Shown: positions 15,297-25,419 of the stretch, piece by piece | Numbering within the stretch: the first letter of the stretch is position 1 | Layout: every line of letters begins with the position of its first letter | From: an uncultured bacterium | Lineage (GTDB): Bacteria; Cyanobacteriota; Vampirovibrionia; Gastranaerophilales; Gastranaerophilaceae | Reading direction: 5' to 3' | Assembly (NCBI GenBank): GCA_949298805.1 | Contig: CASFXY010000010.1 | Coordinates: 1-58,054, forward strand | Length of the DNA: 58,054 nt | Program-made: the position numbers and the translations under genes | The notes under the pieces: generated by a model | What the model was told of the DNA's origin: nothing | Databases searched by the model: none | What the model saw: only the letters and a program-made list of their open reading frames with translations

Positions 15297-16358
15297 ATGA
15301 GAATATTATTGATAGGAAATTCAAAAAGCACAGAGGTGCTTGCCGATTATTTTACACAAAACCCTGACAACATAGTTTTTTCTACACTAAACAATACATC
15401 GGCAGAATTTATAGATATAGCGACACAAAATACACTGGAATTAAAAGATTTCGCTCTTGCAAACGAAATGTCGCTATCAATTTTATGCGACAAAGAAAGC
15501 ATTTTAAGTCCGATTGCCACAGAATTTCGTGAAGCAGGATTAAACATTTTTGCGCCTGACAATGAGCATAAGATTATAAACTCAAAAATTTGGACAAAAA
15601 AATTCATATACAAAAACAAAATTCCAACCCCAAAATTTCAATTTTTTGAAAAACCGCAAGCGGCAATTGATTGCGTTAGAAAAAATAAATTTCCGGTTGT
15701 AATAAAACCTGACACCTTTGGTGCAATAGGCACAAGGATTTGTGAAACTTTTGGTAGCGCAAAGCTTGCAATAGAAGAATTTTTCGATAATGGGTTTAAA
15801 AAAGTTCTTATGGAAGAATATGCTTGGGGCAAAGAGTTTAGTATTTATACAATTTGCGATGGTTATAATCCATTAATTTTATGTGAAATTTCAAAATACC
15901 AAAATTCATTTGCATCACTTGGTGTTGATTTTTTAAACGACAAGGAAAGGGAAACACTGAAAAATGAAATAATAATACCTTTTGTAAATACTCTAAATAA
16001 GGAAAATGGCGAATATATCGGCATTTTAGGCTTCAACTTTATTAAATCAAGTGAAAAAATAAGCTTACTTGGAATTAATCCGTTTTTTAAAGATATTGAT
16101 GCACAAATTGCAATCAAAGGAGTAAAAGAGGACTGGGTAAAACTTTTTGAAAGCGCAATATCCGGAACAATGTGTTTAGATTTTAAAAAAATTAACGCAG
16201 CTCAAGACTATATTTTAACATACGAATTTTATGAAAACGGTAAAAAAGAAGACATTTGTGCTCAAGCAAAAAGCTTTAACACGGCAAGAAAAATTCTTTA
16301 CGATGAAGGCGCAAATAAAAATGAAGTTGAGGAGGCACTAAAATTTTGGAAATATTAG
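15297..16358 (+). CDS. PurD-like ATP-grasp protein, degenerate
   Basis: A 353-residue protein related to phosphoribosylamine-glycine ligase (PurD). MRILLIGNSKSTEVLADYF matches the PurD N-domain, and FPVVIKPDTFGAIGT and VLMEEYAWGKEFSIY are ATP-grasp segments. The PurD signature with TGGMGAYSP is absent, and the C-terminal EFN of the Mg site is replaced by GIN (SLLGINPFFKDIDAQ). It is about 70 residues shorter than PurD. It is therefore unlikely to make GAR and may have a new substrate or be inactive. The ATG at 15297 is preferred over 15276. The end overlaps the next gene by 13 bases, linking it to a sugar-nucleotide enzyme. Confidence 0.65.
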   Translation: MRILLIGNSKSTEVLADYFTQNPDNIVFSTLNNTSAEFIDIATQNTLELKDFALANEMSLSILCDKESILSPIATEFREAGLNIFAPDNEHKIINSKIWTKKFIYKNKIPTPKFQFFEKPQAAIDCVRKNKFPVVIKPDTFGAIGTRICETFGSAKLAIEEFFDNGFKKVLMEEYAWGKEFSIYTICDGYNPLILCEISKYQNSFASLGVDFLNDKERETLKNEIIIPFVNTLNKENGEYIGILGFNFIKSSEKISLLGINPFFKDIDAQIAIKGVKEDWVKLFESAISGTMCLDFKKINAAQDYILTYEFYENGKKEDICAQAKSFNTARKILYDEGANKNEVEEALKFWKY

Positions 16359-17041
16359 CCATAATCCCTGCCCGCGGGGGTTCAAAAGGGATAAAAAGAA
16401 AAAATTTGCGCCCAATTTGCTCTAAACCGCTTGTCGCATACTCTATTGAAGCAGGGCTAAATTCAAAATATATAACAAAAACTGTTGTTTCAACAGAGGA
16501 TGAAGAAATTGCACAAGTGTCCAAAAACTTTGGCGCGCAAGTAATTAAACGTCCTAATGAACTTGCACAAGACGAAACGAAAACAATTCCCGTTATGATT
16601 CATGCCGCAAAATATTTAGAGGATACAGAAAATTATAAGCCTGATTATGTAGTACTGTTACAACCAACTTGCCCCCTGCGTGATGCAAAATACATAGATA
16701 ATGCTTTTGAATATTACTTTCAAAAAGAAAAAGAGGGGTTTGACAGTTGTTTTAGTGCATTTTCCATAGGTACAACACATGCCAAATGGAGAATTCTACA
16801 TAGCGGAAAGGCTCAAGGGCTTTATGATTACCGCACGCGACCACGCAGACAAGATGAAGATGAACATTACCAAATGGTTTGCGAGAACGGCGCTTTTTAT
16901 GCGCTAAAATACGATACAATGCTTGAACTGAATGATTTTATCGGCTACAATCCTGCAATTTATATAACAAAAAGAGTTATAGACATAGATACTGAGGAAG
17001 ACATTTTATGCATAGAAAAACAATTGATGCAGAAAAGCTAA
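16346..17041 (+). CDS. NeuA-like CMP-sugar (acylneuraminate) cytidylyltransferase
   Basis: A 231-residue nucleotidyltransferase. [15 protein letters not shown] at the N-terminus is the CTP-binding signature of CMP-sialic/legionaminic/pseudaminic acid synthetases, and [12 protein letters not shown] and IDIDTEED are also conserved. It would activate a nonulosonic-type acid for a surface glycan. The start is TTG at 16346, 10 bases after a strong GAGGAGG. No other sugar-acid genes lie nearby, so the sugar cannot be named. It overlaps both neighbours, which suggests one operon with the ATP-grasp gene and yidD. Confidence 0.85.
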   Translation: MEILAIIPARGGSKGIKRKNLRPICSKPLVAYSIEAGLNSKYITKTVVSTEDEEIAQVSKNFGAQVIKRPNELAQDETKTIPVMIHAAKYLEDTENYKPDYVVLLQPTCPLRDAKYIDNAFEYYFQKEKEGFDSCFSAFSIGTTHAKWRILHSGKAQGLYDYRTRPRRQDEDEHYQMVCENGAFYALKYDTMLELNDFIGYNPAIYITKRVIDIDTEEDILCIEKQLMQKS

Positions 17042-17253
17042 ATTTAGGGCAAAAAGTTTGTCTAAAATTAATCTCAATTTACAGATTTTTTTCAAAATTT
17101 ACACCCCCAACTTGCAGATTTTACCCGACATGTTCAAAATACACTTATGATGCCATAAAAAAATATGGGGTTTTAAAAGGCTGTTTTTTGGGGTTAAAAA
17201 GAATTTTAAAATGTCACCCGTTTCACCCCGGCGGATACGACCCGCTTCCTTAA
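17008..17253 (+). CDS. yidD: Membrane protein insertion efficiency factor YidD
   Basis: An 81-residue protein. [20 protein letters not shown] and [13 protein letters not shown] are the family hallmarks with conserved Cys and Pro. YidD assists YidC-dependent insertion at the inner membrane. The start lies 34 bases inside the upstream gene, after GAGGAAG. The usual rnpA/yidC neighbours are absent. Its stop overlaps the stop of the convergent carbonic anhydrase gene. Confidence 0.93.
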   Translation: MHRKTIDAEKLNLGQKVCLKLISIYRFFSKFTPPTCRFYPTCSKYTYDAIKKYGVLKGCFLGLKRILKCHPFHPGGYDPLP

Positions 17254-17843
17254 TCTAAAATTTCAACTTCGCCATTTTCAAGAGTAAAATATGCTTTTAC
17301 GATTTTTAATTTATCGCTTTCAAATGCATCTTTGATAATTTTCGACTTAGTAAGCAGCCTATGTTTTGCAAAATCACAATAGTGTTTTGCAAGTTCATTA
17401 AAACAAGCTGTGCCCATTTGCATTTTTACACACTGGGCATGGCAGATAAGATTTTCAAGTTCGTCATTGTACAAAGGTGCATTCATTGCATATTTCATAA
17501 CACCACAATCTTGATGCCCCAAAATAATAAGCAATTTTATTTTTAAATGGCTCACTCCGTACTCAAGTGTTTCAAGTACATTTGGTCCTATTGTGCCGCC
17601 TGCGGTTCTGGCTACAAACAATTCACCAAGCCCTGTATCAAAAATAATCTCAGGGCAAGTCCTTGAATCAGAACAACCTAAAATCATTGCATAAGGTTTT
17701 TGTCCTTCTACAAGTGTGCGTTTCATTTCATTAAAACAATGATTTTTAACGCGTGGTGTATTATTTTTAAAACATCTGTTGCCTTCAAGTAAAATCTCAA
17801 GAAGCTCATCCGCACAAAGATTTTCGCTGTCAACTTTTTTCAT
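17250..17843 (-). CDS. can: Beta-class carbonic anhydrase
   Basis: A 197-residue enzyme interconverting CO2 and bicarbonate. Zinc ligands are Cys57, His110 and Cys113 (LGCSDSR and ILGHQDCG), and Asp59-Arg61 form the catalytic dyad. It is the last gene of the pheT-rluB-serS run; its ATG overlaps the serS stop by one base. Bicarbonate supply for biotin-dependent and other carboxylases is the likely role. All active-site residues are present. Confidence 0.92.
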   Translation of the reverse strand: MKKVDSENLCADELLEILLEGNRCFKNNTPRVKNHCFNEMKRTLVEGQKPYAMILGCSDSRTCPEIIFDTGLGELFVARTAGGTIGPNVLETLEYGVSHLKIKLLIILGHQDCGVMKYAMNAPLYNDELENLICHAQCVKMQMGTACFNELAKHYCDFAKHRLLTKSKIIKDAFESDKLKIVKAYFTLENGEVEILD

Positions 17844-19108
17844 TATATTTTGTCAAACCCTGTGTATTTTCTAAGTACCTCGGGAATTATAATATCTCCG
17901 TCACTTGTTTGATAATTTTCAACTATAGCGGCAAAAGTCCTGCCAACAGCCAGACCTGAACCGTTTATGGTATGAACAAATTGAACTTTTCCGCTTTCTT
18001 TATCACGATAGCGGATATTTGCACGTCTTGCCTGATAATCGCCATAGTTTGAACAACTTGAAATTTCTTTATATGTGCCATAAGATGGCATCCAAACTTC
18101 TAAATCCCAACATTTGTTTGCAGAAAAACCAATATCTGCAGTACATAATGCTTCTCGCCTATATGGCAGCTCAAGCATTTGTAACATTTTTTCCGCATCT
18201 TTTGTAAGTTTATCATGCTCATCAGGACTTGTTTGCGGGGTACAAAGTTTTACCAACTCAACCTTGTTAAACTGATGAACTCTTATTAAACCTCTTGTAT
18301 CTTTTCCTGCAGAACCTGCCTCACGCCTAAAACAAGGAGTATAAGCACACATATACATTGGCAACATATCTTCACTTAAAATTTCACCGGAATATATATT
18401 GGTAACAGGTACTTCTGCTGTAGGTATAAGGTACAAATCTTCATCTTCGCACTTATACATATCTTGTGCAAATTTTGGCAGTTGCCCTGTTCCTGTCATA
18501 GTGGCAGCATTTGCCATAAATGGCGGCAAAATTTCTTCATAGCCCTGTTCTTGAGTATGAATATCAAGGAAAAAATTAATAATAGCACGTTCTAATTTTG
18601 CACCTTTAGCGCGATAAAGAGTAAATCTGCTTTGAGAAAGTTTAACACCGCGTTCAAAATCTACAATATTTTTTTGTTCACATAAATCCCAGTGAGGTTT
18701 AAATTCAAAATCAAACTTTCTTGGTTCGCCCCATTTGTAAACTTCTACGTTATCATCTTCACTTGTGCCGATTGGAGTAGTGGCATCAGGGATATTTGGT
18801 ATATTCAGCAAAAGATTTCTTTGTTTTTCATCAAGCATGCTTTGTTTTTCTTCAAGTTCTTTTATTTCGTCACCGATTTTTTTGACTTCCGCTTGAATTT
18901 CATCAGTATTTTGCCCTGCTTTTTTCATTTCCCCAATTTTTTGAGATTCATTTTTCCTTTTTGCACGCAGTTCATCTGTTGCAAACTGGACTTTTCTTCT
19001 TTCTTCATCAACTTCTAAAACAGCATCAATACTTAGCTCGGGATTTCTGCGCTTTAGCAGTTCATTAACCTTTTCGGGGTTTTCTCTTATTAATTTTATG
19101 TCCAGCAT
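17843..19108 (-). CDS. serS: Seryl-tRNA synthetase
   Basis: A 421-residue class II synthetase charging tRNA-Ser. The N-terminal coiled-coil arm (about 25-100) is followed by the catalytic core: motif 2 [15 protein letters not shown] and motif 3 [13 protein letters not shown]. The length is normal. GAAGGT precedes the ATG, which directly follows the rluB stop. It is part of a translation-related operon. Confidence 0.97.
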   Translation of the reverse strand: MLDIKLIRENPEKVNELLKRRNPELSIDAVLEVDEERRKVQFATDELRAKRKNESQKIGEMKKAGQNTDEIQAEVKKIGDEIKELEEKQSMLDEKQRNLLLNIPNIPDATTPIGTSEDDNVEVYKWGEPRKFDFEFKPHWDLCEQKNIVDFERGVKLSQSRFTLYRAKGAKLERAIINFFLDIHTQEQGYEEILPPFMANAATMTGTGQLPKFAQDMYKCEDEDLYLIPTAEVPVTNIYSGEILSEDMLPMYMCAYTPCFRREAGSAGKDTRGLIRVHQFNKVELVKLCTPQTSPDEHDKLTKDAEKMLQMLELPYRREALCTADIGFSANKCWDLEVWMPSYGTYKEISSCSNYGDYQARRANIRYRDKESGKVQFVHTINGSGLAVGRTFAAIVENYQTSDGDIIIPEVLRKYTGFDKI

Positions 19109-19840
19109 TTATATACCTTCTTTCTCCTTAATTTTGTCCAAATATGATTTTAATTCTTTTATTTGCCTTGGTTTAATTGGTTTATATTGTCCTTTTTTAA
19201 GTCCGATTAAATCAATTGTAGCATGCCTGATACGTTTCAAGTGTACAACATTATGTCCTATATGTTCAATCATTTTTCTGATTTGACGATTTAATCCCTG
19301 ATAAAGAGTAACTTCAAGCAAAGTTTCATTTTTTGTTCGCTCGATTATTTCGCAGTCGCAATATGCAATTTTCCCTTTTTCTATTTCTATACCCTTTGCA
19401 AGTTTTTCTAAATCTTCAACTTTTAAAAAAGCATCGACTGTCACCCTGTATACTTTTGCAACCTTAACAGATGGATGAGTAAGTTCATAGACAAGGTTTC
19501 CGTCATTTGTTAAAATCAAAAGACCGGAAGAATCCTTATCCAGCCTGCCAACAGGTTTTAAGTGTTTAAGTTCATCAGGCAGAATGTCATAAATTGTTTT
19601 TCTGCCTTTTTCATCATCTGTTGTTGTTATATAGCCTGTCGGTTTATAAAAACGATAATATTCAAGTCTCATAACACGCAAGGTTTTGCCGTCAATTGTA
19701 ACCTTATCTTTTGTTCTGATTTCATAGCCCAAAAGCTTCACCGTTTTATCGTTTACTTGCACACGACCCGCCTCAATAAGCTCATCAGCTTTGCGACGCG
19801 AACAATATCCGCTTGAGGCTATGTATTTATTTATTCTCAT
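19109..19840 (-). CDS. rluB: 23S rRNA pseudouridine synthase, RluB/RsuA family
   Basis: A 243-residue protein. The N-terminal S4 RNA-binding domain (MRINKYIASSGYCSRRKADE) is followed by the catalytic domain, with the key Asp in GRLDKDSSGLLILTNDG. Members convert uridine to pseudouridine in 23S (RluB) or 16S (RsuA) rRNA; RluB is the more likely assignment by similarity, not proof. It is 3 bases downstream of pheT and abuts serS. Confidence 0.88.
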   Translation of the reverse strand: MRINKYIASSGYCSRRKADELIEAGRVQVNDKTVKLLGYEIRTKDKVTIDGKTLRVMRLEYYRFYKPTGYITTTDDEKGRKTIYDILPDELKHLKPVGRLDKDSSGLLILTNDGNLVYELTHPSVKVAKVYRVTVDAFLKVEDLEKLAKGIEIEKGKIAYCDCEIIERTKNETLLEVTLYQGLNRQIRKMIEHIGHNVVHLKRIRHATIDLIGLKKGQYKPIKPRQIKELKSYLDKIKEKEGI

Positions 19841-19843
19841 AAG

Positions 19844-22312
19844 TTACCTTAAAACTAAACCTGAAACAGACTTCACAAGACCTTCTCTGATTTTTGTCAT
19901 TTCTTTATCAATTACTTCATCCGTCAAAGTTTTATTTTCATCTTGCAAGGTAATTCTGTATGCCATAGATTTTTTACCTTGTTCTATGTGTTCACCCTGA
20001 TAAATATCAAAAACTTTTGCGCCTTTGAATATATTTTTATCAGCAATTTTTTTAATTACTTTTAAAATCAAATCATTTGTCACATCTGAATCAACCGCAA
20101 AAGCAATATCACGAGTGACAGGCAAAAATACAGGCAATTTTTTATATTTAATTGCAGTTTGTGAAACAGCATTCAAAATAGTTTCAAGGTTAAGTTCAAA
20201 TACGAACAAATCCTGATTAAATTTCATACTATCTTTTAAAATAGGATGAATTTTGCCAACATAGCCTATTTCAGTAAAGTTTTTACCCATTAAGGAAATT
20301 TTTGCACTTTGCGCAGGATGCATAAATTCAAGTGCTTTGGAATCATTTTCGTCAAATTGCGAAAAAACAATTCTTTTTGAAAGGTTTAATTGTGCAAATA
20401 AATTCTCTAAAACTCCTTTTAGGGTATAAAAATCTGCAGAGCCTTTGTCCCTCCAAAGGCTGTTATTTATATTGCCAAAAATAGCACCAGCAAGCTTTCT
20501 TTGTTCTAAAACTCCGGTATTATCCTCATCAGGCAAGGATTTTACAAAATAAGTTTTACCTGCCTCATAAAATCTAAAGTTTTTTTGACCATTGTCAAAG
20601 TTATATTTTACAACATTTAAAACACTGGGCATAAGTGCTTGTCTTAAAGTTGTACAATCTTCACTTTGAGGATTTTTAACCTTGAGTGAAGTTTTTTCGT
20701 CCAATTGCTGCATATAGGTTTTATACAAAGTTTCACCTACAAGTGACGATGTTACGATTTCATCAAAACCCGAACCCAAAAAAAGTTCATTAATTTTTTT
20801 AAGGGTTGTACTTTCAAAGCTTATATTAGCCCCTTCGCTGATTTGAGGTAATGCGGGTGCAATTTTATCATAACCGTCAATTCTTGAAACCTCCTCAATT
20901 AAATCAATTTCGCGATAAACATCGTTTACCCTGTGACTTGGAACTTTAAATTTTGCTGCTGCCTCATTTTTACCCAAAAGTTTAAAACCAAGATTTTCAA
21001 GAATTTCTATGGAACGAGCTTGTGGAATATCAATGCCTAAAATTCTTTTAATTTCACTGTTTCTCAAAGTTATTTCAATATTTGGCGCATCAGAGGTTCC
21101 GATTTCTACCATACCTTCAATTTGTGCATTTGCATATTTTTGCAACAACTCTGCTGCCCTTAGCTGAGCATAGCGGACAAGTTCGCTATCAACCCCTCTT
21201 TCAAATCTTGCACTTGCTTCCGAACGATAACCTACCGAACGGGCTGACTTTCTGTTTGTATGGGATGTAAAATGAGCAGCTTCTAAGGCAATATTTTTAG
21301 TATTATTATCAATTTCCGAATTAAGCCCCCCAAAAACACCTGCGATACAAACAGGTGTATCTTTTTTTGCAATTACTACACTCTTGTTTGTAAGCTTTCT
21401 TTCTGTTTCATCAATAGTAACAATGCTTTCATCTTCTTTTGCATAACGGACACAAAGATAATTATCAAGTTTGTCGTAATCAAAAGCATGTAAAGGCGTA
21501 CCATATTCCAATAAAATATAGTTTGTAATATCAACAACATTATTTATTGCACGCATTGCGCAGGCTTCAATCCTTCTTTGTATAAAAGCTGGCGAGGGTT
21601 TAATTTCAATATTCTTAAAAACCCCTATTGAATAATATTTGCAAGTTTCATCATCCTTAATTTCAACATTAAAATTATTTGTTTTTGGCAATTCTTTTAA
21701 TTCCTTAGGATTAAAATTCAGTTTTCTGTTGAATAAAGCACTTATTTCACGTGCAATCCCAATAACAGACATTTGATCACCCCTATTTGCCGTAGGCGCA
21801 ACATGAAAAATAATTTCTTCGCTCAAATTCATTATTTTTTCAAGCGGCTCACCCAGGGGAATTGTTTCATAAATCCTGTTTAATATAAAAATGCCGTCTT
21901 CATCCTGCATACCGTCAAGTCCCAGCTCATCGCATGAACACAACATGCCCTGTGATTCAACCCCCCTTATAACTGCAGGAGTAAGTTCAAATAATTCTCC
22001 GGTTTTTCTTGAAAAAACTTTTGAACCCACACTGGCATAAGGAATAATTTGACCTTCTTGAATATTTTGAGCACCACAAACAACTTGTTTTGTTGCAAGC
22101 CCCGTATCAACAGTCACGAGATGCAACTTGTCTGCATTTGGGTGATTATCTATTTTGAGGATTTTTGCCGTTATTATATTTGTAAATTTAGGCTTTTTGT
22201 ATTCAATTTCTTCTACCTCAAGACCGCTCATCGTAAGTTTGTGAGCAATTTCTTTAGGTTCAATTCCGCTTAAATCAACAAATTCGCTTAACCACTCGTA
22301 TGAAACCTGCAT
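19844..22312 (-). CDS. pheT: Phenylalanyl-tRNA synthetase beta chain
   Basis: An 822-residue subunit. The domains in order are an N-terminal tRNA-binding OB fold (about 40-150, NHPNADKLHLVTVDTG), B3/B4 editing, B5, the pseudo-catalytic core and the C-terminal FDX-ACB anticodon-binding domain (from about 730, KLPVFLPVTRDIAFAVD). It pairs with PheS to charge tRNA-Phe. pheS is not next to it in this window, unlike most bacteria. AGAGGA precedes the ATG, directly after a possible leader hairpin. Confidence 0.97.
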   Translation of the reverse strand: MQVSYEWLSEFVDLSGIEPKEIAHKLTMSGLEVEEIEYKKPKFTNIITAKILKIDNHPNADKLHLVTVDTGLATKQVVCGAQNIQEGQIIPYASVGSKVFSRKTGELFELTPAVIRGVESQGMLCSCDELGLDGMQDEDGIFILNRIYETIPLGEPLEKIMNLSEEIIFHVAPTANRGDQMSVIGIAREISALFNRKLNFNPKELKELPKTNNFNVEIKDDETCKYYSIGVFKNIEIKPSPAFIQRRIEACAMRAINNVVDITNYILLEYGTPLHAFDYDKLDNYLCVRYAKEDESIVTIDETERKLTNKSVVIAKKDTPVCIAGVFGGLNSEIDNNTKNIALEAAHFTSHTNRKSARSVGYRSEASARFERGVDSELVRYAQLRAAELLQKYANAQIEGMVEIGTSDAPNIEITLRNSEIKRILGIDIPQARSIEILENLGFKLLGKNEAAAKFKVPSHRVNDVYREIDLIEEVSRIDGYDKIAPALPQISEGANISFESTTLKKINELFLGSGFDEIVTSSLVGETLYKTYMQQLDEKTSLKVKNPQSEDCTTLRQALMPSVLNVVKYNFDNGQKNFRFYEAGKTYFVKSLPDEDNTGVLEQRKLAGAIFGNINNSLWRDKGSADFYTLKGVLENLFAQLNLSKRIVFSQFDENDSKALEFMHPAQSAKISLMGKNFTEIGYVGKIHPILKDSMKFNQDLFVFELNLETILNAVSQTAIKYKKLPVFLPVTRDIAFAVDSDVTNDLILKVIKKIADKNIFKGAKVFDIYQGEHIEQGKKSMAYRITLQDENKTLTDEVIDKEMTKIREGLVKSVSGLVLR

Positions 22313-22324
22313 TTTTAATCCTCT

Positions 22325-22370
22325 TTTTTAACTTTTCAACAAGAATATTTTAGTACAAAAAAGTTAAAAA
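22325..22370 (-). promoter_or_regulatory. 12-bp inverted repeat abutting the pheT ribosome site
   Basis: TTTTTAACTTTT (22325-22336) and AAAAGTTAAAAA (22359-22370) are exact complements. On the minus strand the second arm runs straight into AGAGGA before pheT, so a hairpin could hide the start. TAAAAT-like bases in the loop might instead be the promoter, in which case the RNA hairpin would not form. Confidence 0.35.
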
Positions 22371-22402
22371 TAAAGTAGGGTCAAAGAATTTACACAGCAA
22401 GA

Positions 22403-23188
22403 TTAATGTTTAAACTTAAAAACACTTTTAACGACATTACCCAAAAAACGTGTAAAATTTTTGTATTTTTTTATAAAAGTATTAAAATCCGCGTATATAC
22501 CATATTTATAGAAAATATCGTCAAGATTTTCATTCCATAATTTTAAATCTTCCGCTTGCTCGCCTGCAACAGCGGGAAGCTTATCAAAAAATAAATGCAC
22601 ATTTTTAAAATTACGATTTTTTGGCAGCTTAATTGTGCTCTTATTGTTATGGAAAGCATAAAGAGAGAGTAAATCAAATTTTAAATTCGGGTATAATTTT
22701 TGTATTTCATTTACAAAATCAAGCGATTCGTTCTCCAATAAATCCATAAAATCACAGTTTTTCAATTCATCTTTTGGCGTATCGGTTATTGAACCTTGCT
22801 CACGATAATAAATAAATAAAATTTTACCCTTTTTATTTTCAAACAATTTTAAAAAACGCTCTGTTCTTCTTAAGAAAGCAGCGTAAACCTCGCTGTCATC
22901 CATGATATCATGATGAATAAAAGCAGTATTTGGGTATTCTTTATTGATAACAACCAATATCTTGTTATCAATCCCATAATGTTTTGTCTTTATAAAATTC
23001 CCCCTGCAAGACATTTTTTTAAAACCATCTTTGATGGCATCGGTTACAACAGACAAACCGCTGTCGAGATTCCAAACCCAGTCAAATACATAAGCTTGTT
23101 TTCTAAGTCTGCATCTGTTCAAATTCATGGAAATAAAACAACCCGAACCTAAACTTATCACTTTTTTATATTTCGAAAAAAAATTCAT
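22403..23188 (-). CDS. DUF1796 family putative cysteine peptidase-like protein
   Basis: A 261-residue protein. VISLGSGCFISMNL with Cys17, followed by LRKQAYVFDWVW, is the DUF1796 opening; the family is predicted to have a papain-like fold with Cys as nucleophile. No substrate is known, and members are often near glycan or capsule genes, which are not seen here. There is no signal peptide, so it is cytoplasmic. AAAGGT precedes the ATG. It follows the rqcH gene's direction reversed in order, that is, it is upstream on the minus strand by position but downstream in transcription. Confidence 0.75.
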   Translation of the reverse strand: MNFFSKYKKVISLGSGCFISMNLNRCRLRKQAYVFDWVWNLDSGLSVVTDAIKDGFKKMSCRGNFIKTKHYGIDNKILVVINKEYPNTAFIHHDIMDDSEVYAAFLRRTERFLKLFENKKGKILFIYYREQGSITDTPKDELKNCDFMDLLENESLDFVNEIQKLYPNLKFDLLSLYAFHNNKSTIKLPKNRNFKNVHLFFDKLPAVAGEQAEDLKLWNENLDDIFYKYGIYADFNTFIKKYKNFTRFLGNVVKSVFKFKH

Positions 23189-23217
23189 AAATATACCTTT
23201 AATGATTTTATTTATTA

Positions 23218-24789
23218 TTATATAACAACTTCTTTTTCGTTTTTGTAGATTACATACCCCAAAACCCCTCCGGGAGGCTTTTTCAGGTTCTTTCTTTTTG
23301 TGTATATTATGGAAGCTTTTTTGGAATTTTTCATGGGAGAGTTTTGTTTTACCAGATTTGCAGCAAATTCTATAACGCTTGCAGGAGGGTCATTTTCACC
23401 TTTTTTGACAGAGATTAAGACATGCGAAGATGGGCAATTGTATGCATGTAACCAAATATCCTCTGCAGATGAAATTTTTGAAACAAGATAATCATTTTGC
23501 TTATTATTTTTACCCAAAAATATCTCATAACCTTCAAAATAAAATTTTTCAAGCTCAATTTTTTCTGATTTTCTCGGTTTCTTTTCTTTAATTAAGCCGC
23601 ATATTTCAAGTTCAGAGGCTATTTCATCAAGTTCAACATAACTGTTTGAATTTTCCAAACTAAATAAAATCTCCTCATAATAAGTTTTTTTATTTTTTGC
23701 TTGATTATACTTTTGCTTTTGATAATCATAAGCGCCTTTTGCCTTTGCATATAATTTATAATAATTTTGAGCATTTTGCGAAGGCGTAAGAGTATCATCA
23801 AGCTCAATTTCAATTCCCTCGGGAGAAAAAAATGTTTTATCACCTTGTTTAATTAAATAAATATATTGAAAAATCAAATCACCTTTTTGCTTGTAATAAT
23901 AAGCTTTTGACTCATCAGGCTGATTTGAAATAATTTTTGTACATTTTATAATTTCGTTTTTCAAAAGCTTTCTTAGAGCAGTTAGCTTTTGGGTAAAAAT
24001 ATCTTTAAAAACAACATTTGCAAAATATTCATCCAAAGCAACATTAAAATCATCTCCTTGCCAAAGTTCCAATAATGCCTTTGTGTCTTGCAAGGAAACA
24101 GTTTTTTGCAAATTTTCAAAAAGATTTTCATCATTAAAACTGTTGTTGATTATAATTTTCAAAAGAGGTTCACAAAGCATATAATAATGAGTTGATAAGG
24201 ATTTTGCATCTTTTTGAATTTGACAAAAAGCACCGTAGCTTGTTTTTAAAATGTCCGTTTTAATTTGCTTTGGCGGGTAAACATAAGGTATACCGCCATA
24301 TATTTCTCGTATAGAGCTTTTTTCCGGAGAAATATTATGAGCACTGCCCAAAATATTTTTAGAGCGAAAGTCATACAAAATAATATTTGAATGTTTGCCC
24401 ATAATCTCAACAGCTAAACACAAACTGACAAGCTGCCCTATTTCATCATAAACTTCAAAGTGTAATTCCAAAATTCTTTCATAATCAGGTATTGTTATTT
24501 CTTTAATTCTTGTACCCTCGATGTATTTTCTTAACTGCATACAAAACATTGGCGGGCTTTTTGGTATTTCAAGAGCGCGCATATAAAATGTCTTTTCATT
24601 TATAAAGCAAATATGAGGATACTTTGGGTTTATATTAATATAAAGCTTGCGACTTTCACCATTACTCCTTAAATTTAAAATAATTTCTTTTCTGGATGGT
24701 TGCTGAACCTTCTGAATTGAAGAATTTTTTAAAAAATCATAATTAATTTTTACAAAATTTTTTAAACTTAAAGAATCAAAACTATGCAT
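23218..24789 (-). CDS. rqcH: RqcH/NFACT family ribosome quality control protein (FbpA-like)
   Basis: A 523-residue NFACT protein. The NFACT-N domain comes first (to about residue 200), a long helical coiled coil follows (about 260-390), and the NFACT-R/DUF814 domain is at the C-terminus (DIWLHAYNCPSSHVLI). RqcH binds split 50S subunits carrying stalled peptidyl-tRNA and adds alanine tails for degradation; older names call it a fibronectin-binding protein. It diverges from nadD with 33 bases between the starts. The C-terminus KPPGGVLGYVIY is typical. Confidence 0.9.
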   Translation of the reverse strand: MHSFDSLSLKNFVKINYDFLKNSSIQKVQQPSRKEIILNLRSNGESRKLYININPKYPHICFINEKTFYMRALEIPKSPPMFCMQLRKYIEGTRIKEITIPDYERILELHFEVYDEIGQLVSLCLAVEIMGKHSNIILYDFRSKNILGSAHNISPEKSSIREIYGGIPYVYPPKQIKTDILKTSYGAFCQIQKDAKSLSTHYYMLCEPLLKIIINNSFNDENLFENLQKTVSLQDTKALLELWQGDDFNVALDEYFANVVFKDIFTQKLTALRKLLKNEIIKCTKIISNQPDESKAYYYKQKGDLIFQYIYLIKQGDKTFFSPEGIEIELDDTLTPSQNAQNYYKLYAKAKGAYDYQKQKYNQAKNKKTYYEEILFSLENSNSYVELDEIASELEICGLIKEKKPRKSEKIELEKFYFEGYEIFLGKNNKQNDYLVSKISSAEDIWLHAYNCPSSHVLISVKKGENDPPASVIEFAANLVKQNSPMKNSKKASIIYTKRKNLKKPPGGVLGYVIYKNEKEVVI

Positions 24790-24806
24790 AACAAAAATTA
24801 TTGTAA

Positions 24807-24812
24807 TATAAT
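24807..24812 (+). promoter_or_regulatory. nadD -10 element
   Basis: TATAAT lies 10 bases before the chosen ATG (24823). No Shine-Dalgarno sequence is seen between, so the leader is at most a few bases. Confidence 0.4.
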
Positions 24813-24822
24813 TAAAACAATT

Positions 24823-25419
24823 ATGAAATGTTATTTTTTTGGAACATTTAACCCATTACATAATGCTCATCTTGAAATTGCAAAAAAAATCAAAGAGCAT
24901 TTTAATTTTGATGAAGTTATTTTTATACCCGCATACGCCCCTGTGCATAAAATTCCCGACACAACACCTTCCGACAGGCTTAATATGGCACAACTCGGCG
25001 CCGGAAGAAAAAATGTTGATGATATTGAATATTTTCTGCCAATTCCAAGCTACAGTTACAACACTATCTTAGAGCTGAAAAAAAGAGATAAAACGGAAAA
25101 AATTAATTTTATAATGGGTTATGATTCTTTTATAAAAATTGAAAGCTGGAAAAATCCGCAGATTTTAAGAGAAAATGTTAATTTTATAGTAATACCTCGC
25201 CACTATGAAAATATTTCAAATATTTCATTTGAACATCTAAGGCAAAAAGGTTGGAATTTTAAAATTGCAAATATAGATTTTATGGATATTTCATCCAATA
25301 TGATAAGAGATAAGGTACAAAACGGTGAAAAAATAACAAATTTTGTACCTAAAAAAGTAGAGGAATATATATATGAACATGGATTGTATAAAAGAAAAGC
25401 TCAAAGAGTGCCTAACTGA
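24823..25419 (+). CDS. nadD: Nicotinate-nucleotide adenylyltransferase
   Basis: A 198-residue enzyme joining NaMN and ATP to deamido-NAD. GTFNPLHNAHLEIA holds the H-x-x-H nucleotide-binding motif, IPSYSYNTILELK and IMGYDSFIKIESWK fit the family, and ISSNMIRDKV is the SSTxxR-type motif. The ATG at 24823 starts directly at the first strand; the frame extends to 24784 but would overlap the rqcH start. The end overlaps yqeK by 47 bases, the usual partner. Confidence 0.93.
   Translation: MKCYFFGTFNPLHNAHLEIAKKIKEHFNFDEVIFIPAYAPVHKIPDTTPSDRLNMAQLGAGRKNVDDIEYFLPIPSYSYNTILELKKRDKTEKINFIMGYDSFIKIESWKNPQILRENVNFIVIPRHYENISNISFEHLRQKGWNFKIANIDFMDISSNMIRDKVQNGEKITNFVPKKVEEYIYEHGLYKRKAQRVPN

Noticed and set aside
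23218-24789. Fibronectin-binding adhesin
   Set aside because: The old family name FbpA suggests this, but there is no signal peptide and the NFACT domains point to ribosome quality control.
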